From NCBI GenBank assembly GCA_949825045.1, contig OX463816.1, positions 15,495,579-15,559,578 on the forward strand: a DNA stretch of 64,000 nt, written 5' to 3'. A program made the translations under genes and the position numbers. The notes below the pieces were generated by a model. It did no database searches. It saw only the letters and a program-made list of their open reading frames with translations, and was not told where the DNA came from. Source of the DNA: Argyresthia goedartella. Its lineage: Eukaryota > Arthropoda > Insecta > Lepidoptera > Argyresthiidae. Below, in pieces: positions 56,091 through 64,000 of the stretch; position 1 is the stretch's first letter; each line of letters begins with the position of its first letter.

Positions 56091-56596
56091 GTGGCGCCCA
56101 TAACGTGGTTAGTCTGGCCTTGCTTACGCTGTAAGTAGTTAGTTGTTTGTGTGTGCGTGTTTTTGTAAACGTTTACCTGTGTTGTAATTTTGGTTTTGCT
56201 TAGCAACTTCTGTGTACGTGGTTATTATTCAAACTTTTAAATTGTAGTGTTTTTTTTTCAAATTCCTACGTTGGTTTTAATTTCTCGTTCTCTTATAAAA
56301 AAATTAACCACCTACCCACTAGTTGCAATATTTTTATTTGCAGTTTTAACATATATATTTTTTTCTACATCGTCATTCACTTCATTCATACCGTCAAAAC
56401 CTAACGTACATAAATCATTTTGTAACAGAACGGAGACTAATTAGTAGCGTCATTTTCAATTCCTTGATTTCTCTTCCTGTGCTGTCCCGGGAAATCAAAA
56501 AAGAATACGGCAGTTGCATTTCCTCCTGTGCATGTCGTAAGAGGCGACTAAAGGAATCAGTACACTTTCACTACTCATCTCTTTGGTATTTATTAT
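56091..56596 (+). other. gypsy A leader
   Basis: Primer-binding-like site at 56092, then a non-coding T-rich leader with one 65-codon frame without known motifs. CATGTCGTAAGAGGCGACTA near 56531 resembles a word I associate with insect repeats; its role is unknown. Confidence 0.5.
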
Positions 56597-57649
56597 TTGA
56601 GCTGCATCATGTCTTTTCAAATTAAGTTTCTCTCTCTAAACAAAGCAGAACTGGAGTACGAAGTTGCCATCAGAGGTGAAAACCCAGGCACTACCGTAGA
56701 AATTTTACGTAAACAAATAACTAAACTTGTGACAGAATACCCGTCAGAGGACGTTCTGTTATCTCACCTTGAACCTAAGGACGACTTACTTGCAGTCGTC
56801 AAAATCTTGGACAAAGTGCAATCTACTCTTGACGGACCTGCACCAGATAGATCCTCTCTTCTTAGGACACAAAATCTGATGCACCATGCCTATCACAGAT
56901 TAAGTCGGGTACCTACGGATGAAAAGTTCGAAACGGGCCATGATCAACTGTCGGAGATTTACCGAAAATATTATTCGAAGATCCTAGCTCTCTTATCACA
57001 AGCAAAGGATCCCCTTTCAATATCTTCCTCGTCTAATACTGCGTGTAGGGAATCAACGCCATCTGTTAGTGGCGCGAGCGTGATTTCTGTAACTTGCGAG
57101 CGTAGCAATACTTCCGAACTTAGTAAATTGAAGTACGACGGGAAATCATGTGTTCGGGCTTTTATCGAAAGGGTTTCGGAACTGTGTCAGGCCAGAAATA
57201 TTTCGGACTCCAAACTTCTGTCCTATGCAACGGAAATTTTCACCGATCAAGCATTGCACTGGTTCCGAAGTATAAGAGATAGCGTTAACAACTGGTCGGA
57301 TCTCAAATCTCTGTTGTTAGAGGATTTCAGCCAAACTGACTATGATTATCGTCTACTTTCTGAAATTAGGGCTCGCACTCAGGGCGAATCAGAAACGATA
57401 ACCATTTATCTTTCCATAATGGCAGGAATGTTCTCGCGCTTATCGAAACAATTATCCGAAGAGGACAAATTAGAGATACTATTGCACAATATCCGGCCAT
57501 GTTATGCGAGTACGTTGGCCTCGGCAACTCAGATTGTGGATATTGGGGTATTGAGAACGTTGTGCAAAAATTACGAAAATATACAAACCCGTATGTCTCA
57601 CTTACAAACCACAAAACCATCCGACGCTGGGTACGATGGGTCGACCTAA
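56597..57649 (+). CDS. gag: gypsy A Gag (C-terminally shortened)
   Basis: 350 residues. The frame opens at TTG 56597; ATG codons follow at 56609 and 56618. Residues 1-180 are charged, helical and Ser-rich. Residues about 185-340 match the Ty3/gypsy capsid: LKYDGKSCVRAFIERVSELC, ALHWFRSIRDSVNNWSDLKS, LLEDFSQTDYDYRLLSEIRA, RTQGESETITIYLSIMAGMF and KLEILLHNIRPCYA. The expected nucleocapsid zinc knuckle and protease are absent; the frame runs into the deletion junction and ends at 57649, overlapping the integrase frame by 14 bases. The capsid part looks undamaged. Confidence 0.8.
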   Translation: MSCIMSFQIKFLSLNKAELEYEVAIRGENPGTTVEILRKQITKLVTEYPSEDVLLSHLEPKDDLLAVVKILDKVQSTLDGPAPDRSSLLRTQNLMHHAYHRLSRVPTDEKFETGHDQLSEIYRKYYSKILALLSQAKDPLSISSSSNTACRESTPSVSGASVISVTCERSNTSELSKLKYDGKSCVRAFIERVSELCQARNISDSKLLSYATEIFTDQALHWFRSIRDSVNNWSDLKSLLLEDFSQTDYDYRLLSEIRARTQGESETITIYLSIMAGMFSRLSKQLSEEDKLEILLHNIRPCYASTLASATQIVDIGVLRTLCKNYENIQTRMSHLQTTKPSDAGYDGST

Positions 57650-58520
57650 ACAATGCTCACGGCCGTTTCAAATGATATCCATTGATTTCATAGGTCCACT
57701 TCCGGTCAGTCGAAAGCAGAATAGTTATATTTTGGTCGTAACATGTTGCTTCTCAAAATATTGCCTTATTTTTCCCATACGACGCGCTACTTCGGAAGCT
57801 GTCGTCAAGGCTCTGGAGGACTCTGTGTTTCTGGTCCACGGAATCCCACAGACAATATTCCTTGACAATGGTACCCAGTTTATTAGCTCGGTAACAAATA
57901 CCCTCTTTAAGAAATACAAGATACCTAACGTATTCTTCTCTCCGAGATATACTCCGCAAGTAAACACTGTCGAGCGCTATAACAAAACAATAGTTACATG
58001 TATTTCCACCTACGTGGACAATGACCACAGAACCTGGGACACTAATATTCCCAAAATACAGTATGCCATTAACAACTCCGTCAATGAAGCAACTGGCTAC
58101 ACTCCATCGTTCCTCGTGTACGGACGAGAAACGGTTACTTGTGGTTCTCATTATACAGATAACGATCTGGGTGAGGAACTACTATTTCTGCCACGCGACA
58201 TTTACGCTGAAAATCTGGGTCACCTGTCAAAATATTTTGATAAGGTACAGGCATCTCTTTGGCACGCACATAAAAAAAATACGGCGCACTATAATCTTAG
58301 GCGGAAAGAGGCAGAATTCAGCGTAGGCGACATTGTCCTAAAACGTGCTTATGTCTTGAGTGATAAAGACAAGTACTTTAGTAAAAAGTTAGCGCCCAAA
58401 TATACCAAATGTCGCGTCTCCGCTAAGAAATCACCCTTGGTATACATTTTAGAGGATATGACGGGAAAGGACTTAGGCACCTGGCATGTTAAGGATCTAA
58501 AACTAGTTAAGAATATTTAG
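57636..58520 (+). CDS. gypsy A integrase catalytic and C-terminal domains
   Basis: 294 residues starting MGRPKQCSRPFQ. The D,D35E core is complete by position: D17 (SIDFIGP), D77 (FLDNGTQF) and E113 (NTVERYNKTI), with 35 residues between the last two. GYTPSFLVYGRE and the C-terminal FSVGDIVLKR and LEDMTGKDLGTWHVKDLK (SH3-like end) follow. The N-terminal HHCC finger is missing. The ATG lies exactly at the deletion junction, so whether it serves as a start is unknown. It would come from a Gag-overlapping frame, offset by one base. Known integrases join element DNA to target DNA; this one lacks the finger normally needed for assembly. Confidence 0.8.
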   Translation: MGRPKQCSRPFQMISIDFIGPLPVSRKQNSYILVVTCCFSKYCLIFPIRRATSEAVVKALEDSVFLVHGIPQTIFLDNGTQFISSVTNTLFKKYKIPNVFFSPRYTPQVNTVERYNKTIVTCISTYVDNDHRTWDTNIPKIQYAINNSVNEATGYTPSFLVYGRETVTCGSHYTDNDLGEELLFLPRDIYAENLGHLSKYFDKVQASLWHAHKKNTAHYNLRRKEAEFSVGDIVLKRAYVLSDKDKYFSKKLAPKYTKCRVSAKKSPLVYILEDMTGKDLGTWHVKDLKLVKNI

Positions 58521-58576
58521 AATTAGGTTTTGGATTTTCATTACGTATGAAAACCCTTTACTGGGCGAGGGGGTAT

Positions 58577-59923
58577 TGTAACGTTGTAAGTTACCGTTGT
58601 CTTCACTCTATCATTAACTGGTCTTATTTTAAATTTAAGTAGTAATTCTCTTAATAAAACTACCAAATGAGGCTAGTAATCACAGTATTGATTTTCACGC
58701 GCTGTACTGGCAGCATTCCACTGTTGACGACTCGCTCGCTCTGCTATGATTGGCCCGTTTTGAACTAACTAGCCGTGACCGCAACTTGACTTTGCGGCGC
58801 CGGCGTCATTCCGAAAACTCACTCAGCACTGTGCGCACGTCCGTCCTACTGGCGCTCTGTAACGGTCCCTTTTTACCGTACGCCGACGAACGACTCTAAG
58901 CAGTGGTTGCTTACGTTTAATCATAACGTACTACTGGTGGTTACGTTTTAGTTTTGTCTGTGCTTCATATTAACCCCGATTGAGGTGAGTGGTGAAAGAT
59001 ACTGTTTTAAAATCATCTTACCGTTAGGTACTTTCGGGCTTACTCATTTGTGTCCAGAATCATCTCATTTCATTTATTGCTTGTTGCGTTTTATTCCTTT
59101 TAGACTCGCTAATTATTATTTCGCGATATTCACATCGCATTGTAACGCAAATTGCTACCCGCTTTTAGACACGCGTTAGTGTGTCTTGGCTTCTTATAGA
59201 ATGTCTGGAAAATATGTTCAGCTTACTAAATTATACTAGCTACCTTTTTGTGTGGAAATTGTTGATTGTTACCGGCAGATTTCATATTTGGGCATTTCAT
59301 AAAATGTCCGGATTGTTTGCATAATGTCCCAAGTGAGGTCTGCCGATAAACAAATAAATATCCTTTTTTCATGTATAGAAATAATTAATGTTACCGGCAG
59401 ATTGCACATTTGGACATTTTGTAGAATGTCCGATTATTTGTAAAATGTCCCAGGTGGGGTCTGCCGATAACAAATATGAATGCTTGCTTGTTTTTATTCC
59501 TAGCACTGTATTTTCCTTTGTATATGTAACTCCGTTCTGATTGTTACCACCACGACAACACTATTCTTTTCTTGGCGGGTGGAGCATTCGGACGGAGTGC
59601 AGTAACAGATGTTAAAGGAGGAACGGTTTCGAATTCCAGTTCGGGGTTCCTGGCACCTCTTCGGGATCACCGCTTTTCTTGCTACCCTACGGTTTCCCGG
59701 TTCCTGACACCGCTTCGGGCTAACCTGCTTCCCTGCTCCGGCTGCATTCGGACCGTTACTTCTCCGACGTCAGCGGCACTCCGACTACGGCAAAACCCGC
59801 AGGGAAGATTCGTTGCTGCGTAACCAGGGTCAGACTACATTTGGAGAACCCACGTTAAATAAAATTTCTTGTTGGCTACCTATTTGGAATCTTTTTTATT
59901 CCTCTCCAAGTAGGGACGTCACA
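58577..59923 (+). repeat. 3' LTR of gypsy A
   Basis: Constant offset of 3,833 bases from the 5' LTR at the start, both internal frames and the end, with no difference found by eye. Followed by the ATAT duplication and then by the gag leader of gypsy B. Confidence 0.92.
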
Positions 59924-59934
59924 ATATAAACAAT

Positions 59935-60699
59935 ATGGAACACGCAAGACCACCGGCAGAACTTGTTTTGGAAGGTGGGCCGCGGCCGGCGAGTCGCGCT
60001 GACGCGTGGCGCAAGTGGCAACAACAGTTCAAGATATTTATAAAAGCTTCGGGAATTCATAAGCAATCTGCAGATGTCCAGGCGAGCCTGCTGGTTAACT
60101 TGATCGGACCTGAAGGTTATGATATAAACTCAACGTTCAAGTTTACAAAGGATGCAGACAAGGATGACGTTAGCAAAATGTTCTCCATGTTTGACAAGCA
60201 TTTAAATATTAAACCGAATACTACAATGATAAGGTTTAAGTTTTTTACGAGAAACCAGGAGAAAGGTGAAAGCATTGACGATTATGTGACTGCCCTAAAA
60301 TTACTGAGTCAACATTGTGAATTTGACACCCTCGAGGATGGTTTAGTCAAAGATCGCATTGTGTGTGGGGTCCAGGATTGTTCTGTGCGCGACCGATTGC
60401 TCAGGGCGGATGATCTGACGCTAGAAAAAGCTGTCAGAATATGTCAAGCCAGCCGGGGCACGCCCGCCCGCCCTCGGGACGAGCCCGCCGGGTCCACGCG
60501 GTGCTGTATGGATTGCGGTGCGGAGTTTTGTGATAGTGGCTCAAGGTGTCCAGCAAAAAGAGTCAAGTGTTATGTGTGCAATAAGCGAGGCCATTATAAA
60601 GTGATGTGTCCAATGAAAAATACAAAAAAGGTTTATGAGCTATGCGAAGATGAAGATGACGGTTTGTTTTATGTATCAACCATAGATGAGCAAGTATGA
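59935..60699 (+). CDS. gag: gypsy B Gag
   Basis: 254 residues from ATG 59935, eleven bases after the nested element. The capsid part has WRKWQQQFKIFIKASGIHKQ, IGPEGYDINSTF, KTxF-like MIRFKFFTRNQEKGESIDDY and LKLLSQHCEFDTLEDGLVKD with RIVCGVQD, a strong Mag/K02A2.6 Gag pattern. A zinc knuckle C-x2-C-x4-H-x4-C (CYVCNKRGHYKVMC) is at about 211-224, preceded by another Cys-rich motif. The frame ends at TGA 60697-60699 but stays open in the same phase into protease. The nested gypsy A separates it from its own LTR promoter. Confidence 0.85.
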   Translation: MEHARPPAELVLEGGPRPASRADAWRKWQQQFKIFIKASGIHKQSADVQASLLVNLIGPEGYDINSTFKFTKDADKDDVSKMFSMFDKHLNIKPNTTMIRFKFFTRNQEKGESIDDYVTALKLLSQHCEFDTLEDGLVKDRIVCGVQDCSVRDRLLRADDLTLEKAVRICQASRGTPARPRDEPAGSTRCCMDCGAEFCDSGSRCPAKRVKCYVCNKRGHYKVMCPMKNTKKVYELCEDEDDGLFYVSTIDEQV

Positions 60700-62316
60700 T
60701 ACACGAATAATAATAAATGGTATCAATCTTTGAATTTAGCTCCAAATGGCACGGAAATAAGGTTCAAATTAGATACAGGTTCCGACCTTAATGTTTTATC
60801 ACTGTCAACATTTGAGAGATTAGGATTTAATTCAACTGATATTAAAACAAAAGTAATAAAAGCTCAATCATTTTGTGGAAATTACATACCTGTACTTGGA
60901 ACATGTACAATTTCATGGTTATATAAAAACAAAGTTTATAATCTTTTGTTTGTCATTTCTTCGCACGAATGCCAAAGTGTTTTAGGTAAGAATGCATGTG
61001 ATGAGTTAGGGTTAATAAAGCAGATCTTAACAATCAGTATGGACCAATATAGTGAATTGTTTACCGGATTAGGAAAGTTGCCTGGAAGTTATAAAATTAT
61101 ATTAGAAAAGAATGCGAGCCCGACTGTGTGCCCTGTTAGGAAAATACCTATTGGTGTTAGGGATAAGTTATTGGATGCATTAAATAATATGGTACAGTTA
61201 GGTGTGATTCGGAAGGTGACTCATCCGACGCCATGGGTCAACGGCATCGTGCTGGCGTCTAAGAAGAGTGGGGAGTTGCGAGTGTGTCTCGACCCGCGAC
61301 CTTTGAACCGCGTCATTCGGCGCGCGCACTATCCGCTGCCGACACTCACTGAGATCGCGACCAAGCTACAAGGGGCTAAGTTCTTCAGCAAGCTAGATGC
61401 TCGATCTGGGTTCTGGATGGTCCAGATTGATGACGAAAGCGCAGACCTATGTACCTTCGGTACTCCTTTTGGTAGGTATCAATTTTTGAGGTTACCGTAC
61501 GGCATAAACTCAGCTTCTGAAGTATTCCATGCGAAGGTAAAGCAACTGCTGGAAGACCTGGAAGGTGTCGATTCCTTCGTTGACGATATAATCTGCTGGG
61601 GTTCGACCAAGGATGAACATGACTTGCGATTAAAATGTCTACTCGAGAGGGCTCGAGAGGTAGGTATACGTTTTAACAAGGATAAGTGTGTATTTTGCGT
61701 CGAGGAAGTTACCTATTTAGGCCATACGTTCAGCGCGAGAGGTATGCATATCGAAAAAAGTAAATTAAAAGCTGTGCAGGACATGCCGATGCCGTGTGAC
61801 AGAGCCGGCCTTGAACGTTTTATCGGTATGGTTAATTACTTGTCGAAATTTATACCTCGTTATTCTGAAACAGTTGAGTCACTGCGAGGTTTGTTAAAAA
61901 AGCATGCAGCGTGGTGCTGCGATGCTCAGCACGACAAGGCGATGGCGGCGCTGAAGGCAGCACTGTGCGCGGCGCCCGTGCTGGCGCTGTACGACGCGGC
62001 GGCGCCCGTGCTGCTGACGGTGGACGCCAGCGCCGGCGCGCTGGGGGCCGTGCTGCTGCAGGGCGGGCGCCCGGTAGAATTCGCCTCCACCACGCTCACC
62101 GATACTCAACGCAGGTACGCACAGACCGAGAAAGAGTTACTATCTATCTATCGTGTTATCGTGTTTGCCCTGGAGCGATTCCACCAATATGTTTTTGGTA
62201 GGGCCGAGGTAATTGTAGAATCGGACCACAAGCCACTAGAGGCGCTGTTCCTTAAGTCCCTCGATTCTGTTCCCGGCCCGTCTGCAGAGGATGATGTTCC
62301 GAGTCCAAGGTTATAG
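60700..62316 (+). CDS. pol: gypsy B Pol N-terminal part: protease, RT, RNase H
   Basis: Same phase as gag, separated from it only by TGA; no ATG precedes the protease. Protease: FKLDTGSDLNVLS at about 60765. RT: GVIRKVTHPTPWVNGIV, CLDPRPLNRVI, FFSKLDARSGFWMVQIDD, FGRYQFLRLPYGINSA, FVDDIICW (catalytic DD near 61580), TYLGHTFSARGMHIEKSKL. RNase H: VLLTVDASAGALGAVLLQGG, PVEFASTTLTDTQRRYAQTE, VESDHKPLEALF. The middle of RNase H (61950-62090) is very GC-rich. A one-base shift near 62275 ends the frame at 62316; the sense continues at 62291. Confidence 0.85.
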   Translation, partial: YTNNNKWYQSLNLAPNGTEIRFKLDTGSDLNVLSLSTFERLGFNSTDIKTKVIKAQSFCGNYIPVLGTCTISWLYKNKVYNLLFVISSHECQSVLGKNACDELGLIKQILTISMDQYSELFTGLGKLPGSYKIILEKNASPTVCPVRKIPIGVRDKLLDALNNMVQLGVIRKVTHPTPWVNGIVLASKKSGELRVCLDPRPLNRVIRRAHYPLPTLTEIATKLQGAKFFSKLDARSGFWMVQIDDESADLCTFGTPFGRYQFLRLPYGINSASEVFHAKVKQLLEDLEGVDSFVDDIICWGSTKDEHDLRLKCLLERAREVGIRFNKDKCVFCVEEVTYLGHTFSARGMHIEKSKLKAVQDMPMPCDRAGLERFIGMVNYLSKFIPRYSETVESLRGLLKKHAAWCCDAQHDKAMAALKAALCAAPVLALYDAAAPVLLTVDASAGALGAVLLQGGRPVEFASTTLTDTQRRYAQTEKELLSIYRVIVFALERFHQYVFGRAEVIVESDHKPLEALFLKSLDSVPGPSAEDDVPSPRL

Positions 62317-63190
62317 CTTTAAAGTCGTATACAAGCCGGGAAAGTACATGTACTTAGCGGATGCATTATCGAGAGCAGCATTACCGGATGTAATGTTGGA
62401 TAAGTTATCAACTGAAATAGACGAGCAGTCTTGTTTCTTGCTTGAAAATGTTAGGTTCAGCAAGGAGAGATTACTCGATATAAGGCAGGCTACACTAGAA
62501 GATGAAGAGTGTAAAATTTTAATAAATTATATATTAAAAGGTTGGCCTTGTAATAAGTGTGATAGTGATGATAGGGTACGGCATCATTGGGCGCATAGGG
62601 AGGCATTGGAATACGTCGACGGCGTATTGTTCAAAGACAATTTGGTGTATGTACCGCAAGGGTTGAGGAGTGAGATGCTGGCGCGCGTGCACGAGGGTCA
62701 CCTGGGCATCGACCGCTGTAAGCGTCGCGCGCGGGACGTCATGTTCTGGTGCGGCATGTCGCGCGACGTGGAGCGTGCGGTGCGGGCGTGCCGGGTGTGC
62801 GCGGAGGCGGCGCCGCGACCCAGGCGGGAGCCTCTCATGCCACACAACGTACCTACCCTTCCGTGGTATATTAGTAGGCTCCGATATTTTTGAATTTGCA
62901 AAAAAAAATACCTTGTGATAGTAGATTATTTTTCTAACTTCATTGAAGTGGCACAATTGAACAATATCGGAACTAAGGCTGTAGTATCAGTAATGAAGGA
63001 ACAATTTGCCAGGTACGGTATACCTAATGAGCTCATTACGGACAATGGGCGTATTGTCGTATGCGTCGAAAGAATTTAAAAAAATCACTAGTGAATGGGG
63101 TTTTAAGCACACTACAAGTTCTTCGAATTATGCGCAGTCAAATGGTTTAAGCGAAAGAGCGGTTAGGACTATGAAAGACTTAAAAAAAAA
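62291..63190 (+). pseudogene. pol: gypsy B RNase H end and integrase, frameshifted
   Basis: Continues from the previous frame: RMMFRVQGYSFKVVYKPGK, LADALSRAAL, then the integrase zinc finger VHEGHLGIDRCKRRARDVMF... CRVC (62690-62800). A frameshift near 62870 and a slip in an A-run near 62900 lead into YLVIVDYFSNFIEVAQL and YGIPNELITDNG (second catalytic Asp near 63040). A short rearrangement near 63055 is followed by EWGFKHTTSSSNYAQSNGLS and the catalytic Glu in LSERAVRTMKDL. The text stops in AAAAAAAAAT at about 63190. The C-terminal integrase domain and 3' LTR are lost. Confidence 0.8.
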
Positions 63191-64000
63191 TCGGCAAACT
63201 CCAATTTTGATTTCTGCCCCAAACTTCGAGGACTGTACCAACCGGACCAAATTCAATAGCGACTCGTTTCGCTCTGCCGGAGTCAGAATAGGGTTCAACG
63301 TTCGCTGATCGCGAGGAGTACGACAATTTCGAGCGAATCTCCTAATCCAAGTGGACACGTTTATCAACTTGTCAAGTGAGCTATACCGGTCCAGCAGAAA
63401 CCCGGCGTCAGGGTCCTCAGCCTTCTGGGTAACATGCACGGCCGCTCTGGGGCCATGATCCGAAGATACTACTACATGGCTGTGGGGCCAGTCCGATTCT
63501 CTCTTGGCAAGCCAGGGTGGTCCCCACCACAAATGGTGTCTAACGAGTTCAGGAGCCCGACATCCCCTGGATGCACAATCAGACGGGTTCAATTCTCCTG
63601 ATACATGTCTCCAGGTCAGTGGGACCTCAGACGACACAATCTGGGAGACACGGTTCGCAACAAAAACCTCTAAGTTATGGACCGAAGCCTTCAGCCAGCA
63701 CAAAACAATCTGGCTGTCCGTCCACGCGTCCACCATATCCTCCAAAACCACTGACCCACGCAACACTGTTAGAGTGTGATTCAAAAGTTTGGTCAAAAGA
63801 GCAGCCCCGGACAGTTCCAGTTTTGGAATCGTCATCCTTGTCCGAATAGGCGCTACCTTGCTTTTTGCCAAAACCAACGCACGTCGACCTCCCCGGTGGA
63901 GGTGACGGTTCGCAAATAAACCGCTGCCGCAAACCCTTGTTCAGAGGCATCACAAAACCCGTGAAGGGTTGCCCTGTAATCCCCAGCAGGGACCAATTTC
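63191..64000 (-). pseudogene. pol: BEL/Pao element 2 pol fragment (RNase H and linker)
   Basis: The minus strand reads ATLHGFCDASEQG near 63935-63975 (RNase H with the catalytic Asp intact), then after frameshifts near 63860-63890 LAKSKVAPIRTRMTIPKLEL, VDAWTDSQIVLCWLKASVH, RHVSGELNPSDCASRGC, LDRYSSLDKLINVSTW and ILTPAERNESLLNLVRLVQS. It breaks off near 63190 where it meets the gypsy B integrase. It is close in protein text to BEL 1 at 20330-21070 (most residues shared), so it is the same family or a sister family. It continues past the right end of the window. Confidence 0.85.

Larger units (their letters stand above)
54744..59923 (+). mobile_element. Ty3/gypsy element A, young gag-integrase derivative
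   Basis: Two 1,347-bp LTRs (54744-56090 and 58577-59923) show no difference that I could find. They flank a short interior with primer-binding-like TGGCGCCCATAACGTGG at 56092, gag (56597-57649), an integrase fragment (57636-58520) and a G-rich polypurine tract (GGCGAGGGGGTAT) before the 3' LTR. The target duplication ATAT is at 54740-54743 and 59924-59927. Protease, RT, RNase H, Gag's zinc knuckle and the integrase zinc finger are missing, replaced by one junction near 57640. Matching LTRs and an intact TSD imply a recent insertion even though the element cannot reverse transcribe itself. Confidence 0.9.
54350..63190 (+). mobile_element. Ty3/gypsy element B (Mag/K02A2.6-like), interrupted and 3' truncated
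   Basis: The LTR ends CACAACA at 54643 and is followed at once by a primer-binding-like TGGTGACAGCGGAATTG. The leader is interrupted by gypsy element A (54744-59923), then come gag (59935), protease-RT-RNase H (from 60700) and integrase, which breaks off near 63190 in an A-run at the junction with a BEL fragment. The RT spelling (GVIRKVTHPTPWVNGIV, CLDPRPLNRVIRRAHYPLPT, FVDDI) is that of the Mag or K02A2.6-like lineage. The start of the LTR is uncertain (54325-54350) and there is no 3' LTR. Confidence 0.8.

Noticed and set aside
57636..58520. A domesticated stand-alone integrase gene
   Set aside because: It lies between two apparently identical LTRs with a target duplication, so it is part of a mobile derivative rather than a host gene.

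Overview
This window looks like repeat-dense insect DNA, most likely from a moth or butterfly. The basis is AT-rich DNA without operon structure, tRNA-derived SINEs, the dispersed GGGTTCCGTACC repeats with CCGT microsatellites that I associate with Lepidoptera, and a mix of BEL/Pao, Ty3/gypsy, non-LTR, piggyBac, mariner and Harbinger-like elements. I found no convincing complete host gene, RNA gene, CRISPR array or bacterial feature. All family calls come from motifs read by eye; no search was run.

Layout. 1-2825 is AT-rich DNA with one SINE. 2826-8000 is a nearly complete non-LTR retrotransposon on the minus strand (ORF1 with an FP-like domain, ORF2 with endonuclease and RT) whose ORF1 is split by a dispersed repeat. 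8015-11144 holds a SINE, a 3' fragment of another non-LTR element and a decayed copy of a transposase-like arthropod gene family. 11105-13077 is the first copy of a 1.96-kb direct duplication (second copy 27494-29451) that contains an LTR. 13078-22890 is a BEL/Pao element, with a piggyBac derivative inserted in its 5' leader. 22895-24230 is a rearranged non-LTR fragment. 24231-39280 is mostly low-information DNA with an errantivirus-like gag relic (26153-26637), the second duplication copy joined to a decayed LTR element, a Harbinger-like deletion derivative (31756-32488), a mariner relic (33160-33650), one candidate exon (34826-35069) and a SINE.

39281-43962 is a dispersed repeat followed by a 5'-truncated non-LTR element of a different ORF1 type. 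43963-54320 is sparse, with SINEs, non-LTR tails, a relic resembling a C-terminal restriction-like endonuclease domain (49110-49720) and a minisatellite. The right end is nested: a young Ty3/gypsy derivative with apparently identical 1,347-bp LTRs (54744-59923, TSD ATAT) lies in the leader of a second Ty3/gypsy element (54350-63190), which ends at a fragment of a second BEL element running off the window.

How the parts relate. Nothing here forms a host pathway. The layering gives relative ages: the 54744 gypsy is younger than the gypsy it sits in, the piggyBac is younger than its BEL host, and the ORF1 insertion is younger than the non-LTR element. The most unusual points are a gag-plus-integrase-only gypsy derivative that appears to have moved recently, a single in-frame stop exactly between gag and protease in two unrelated LTR elements, several long perfect hairpins inside element DNA, and a stem-loop shared by the 3' UTRs of related non-LTR elements.
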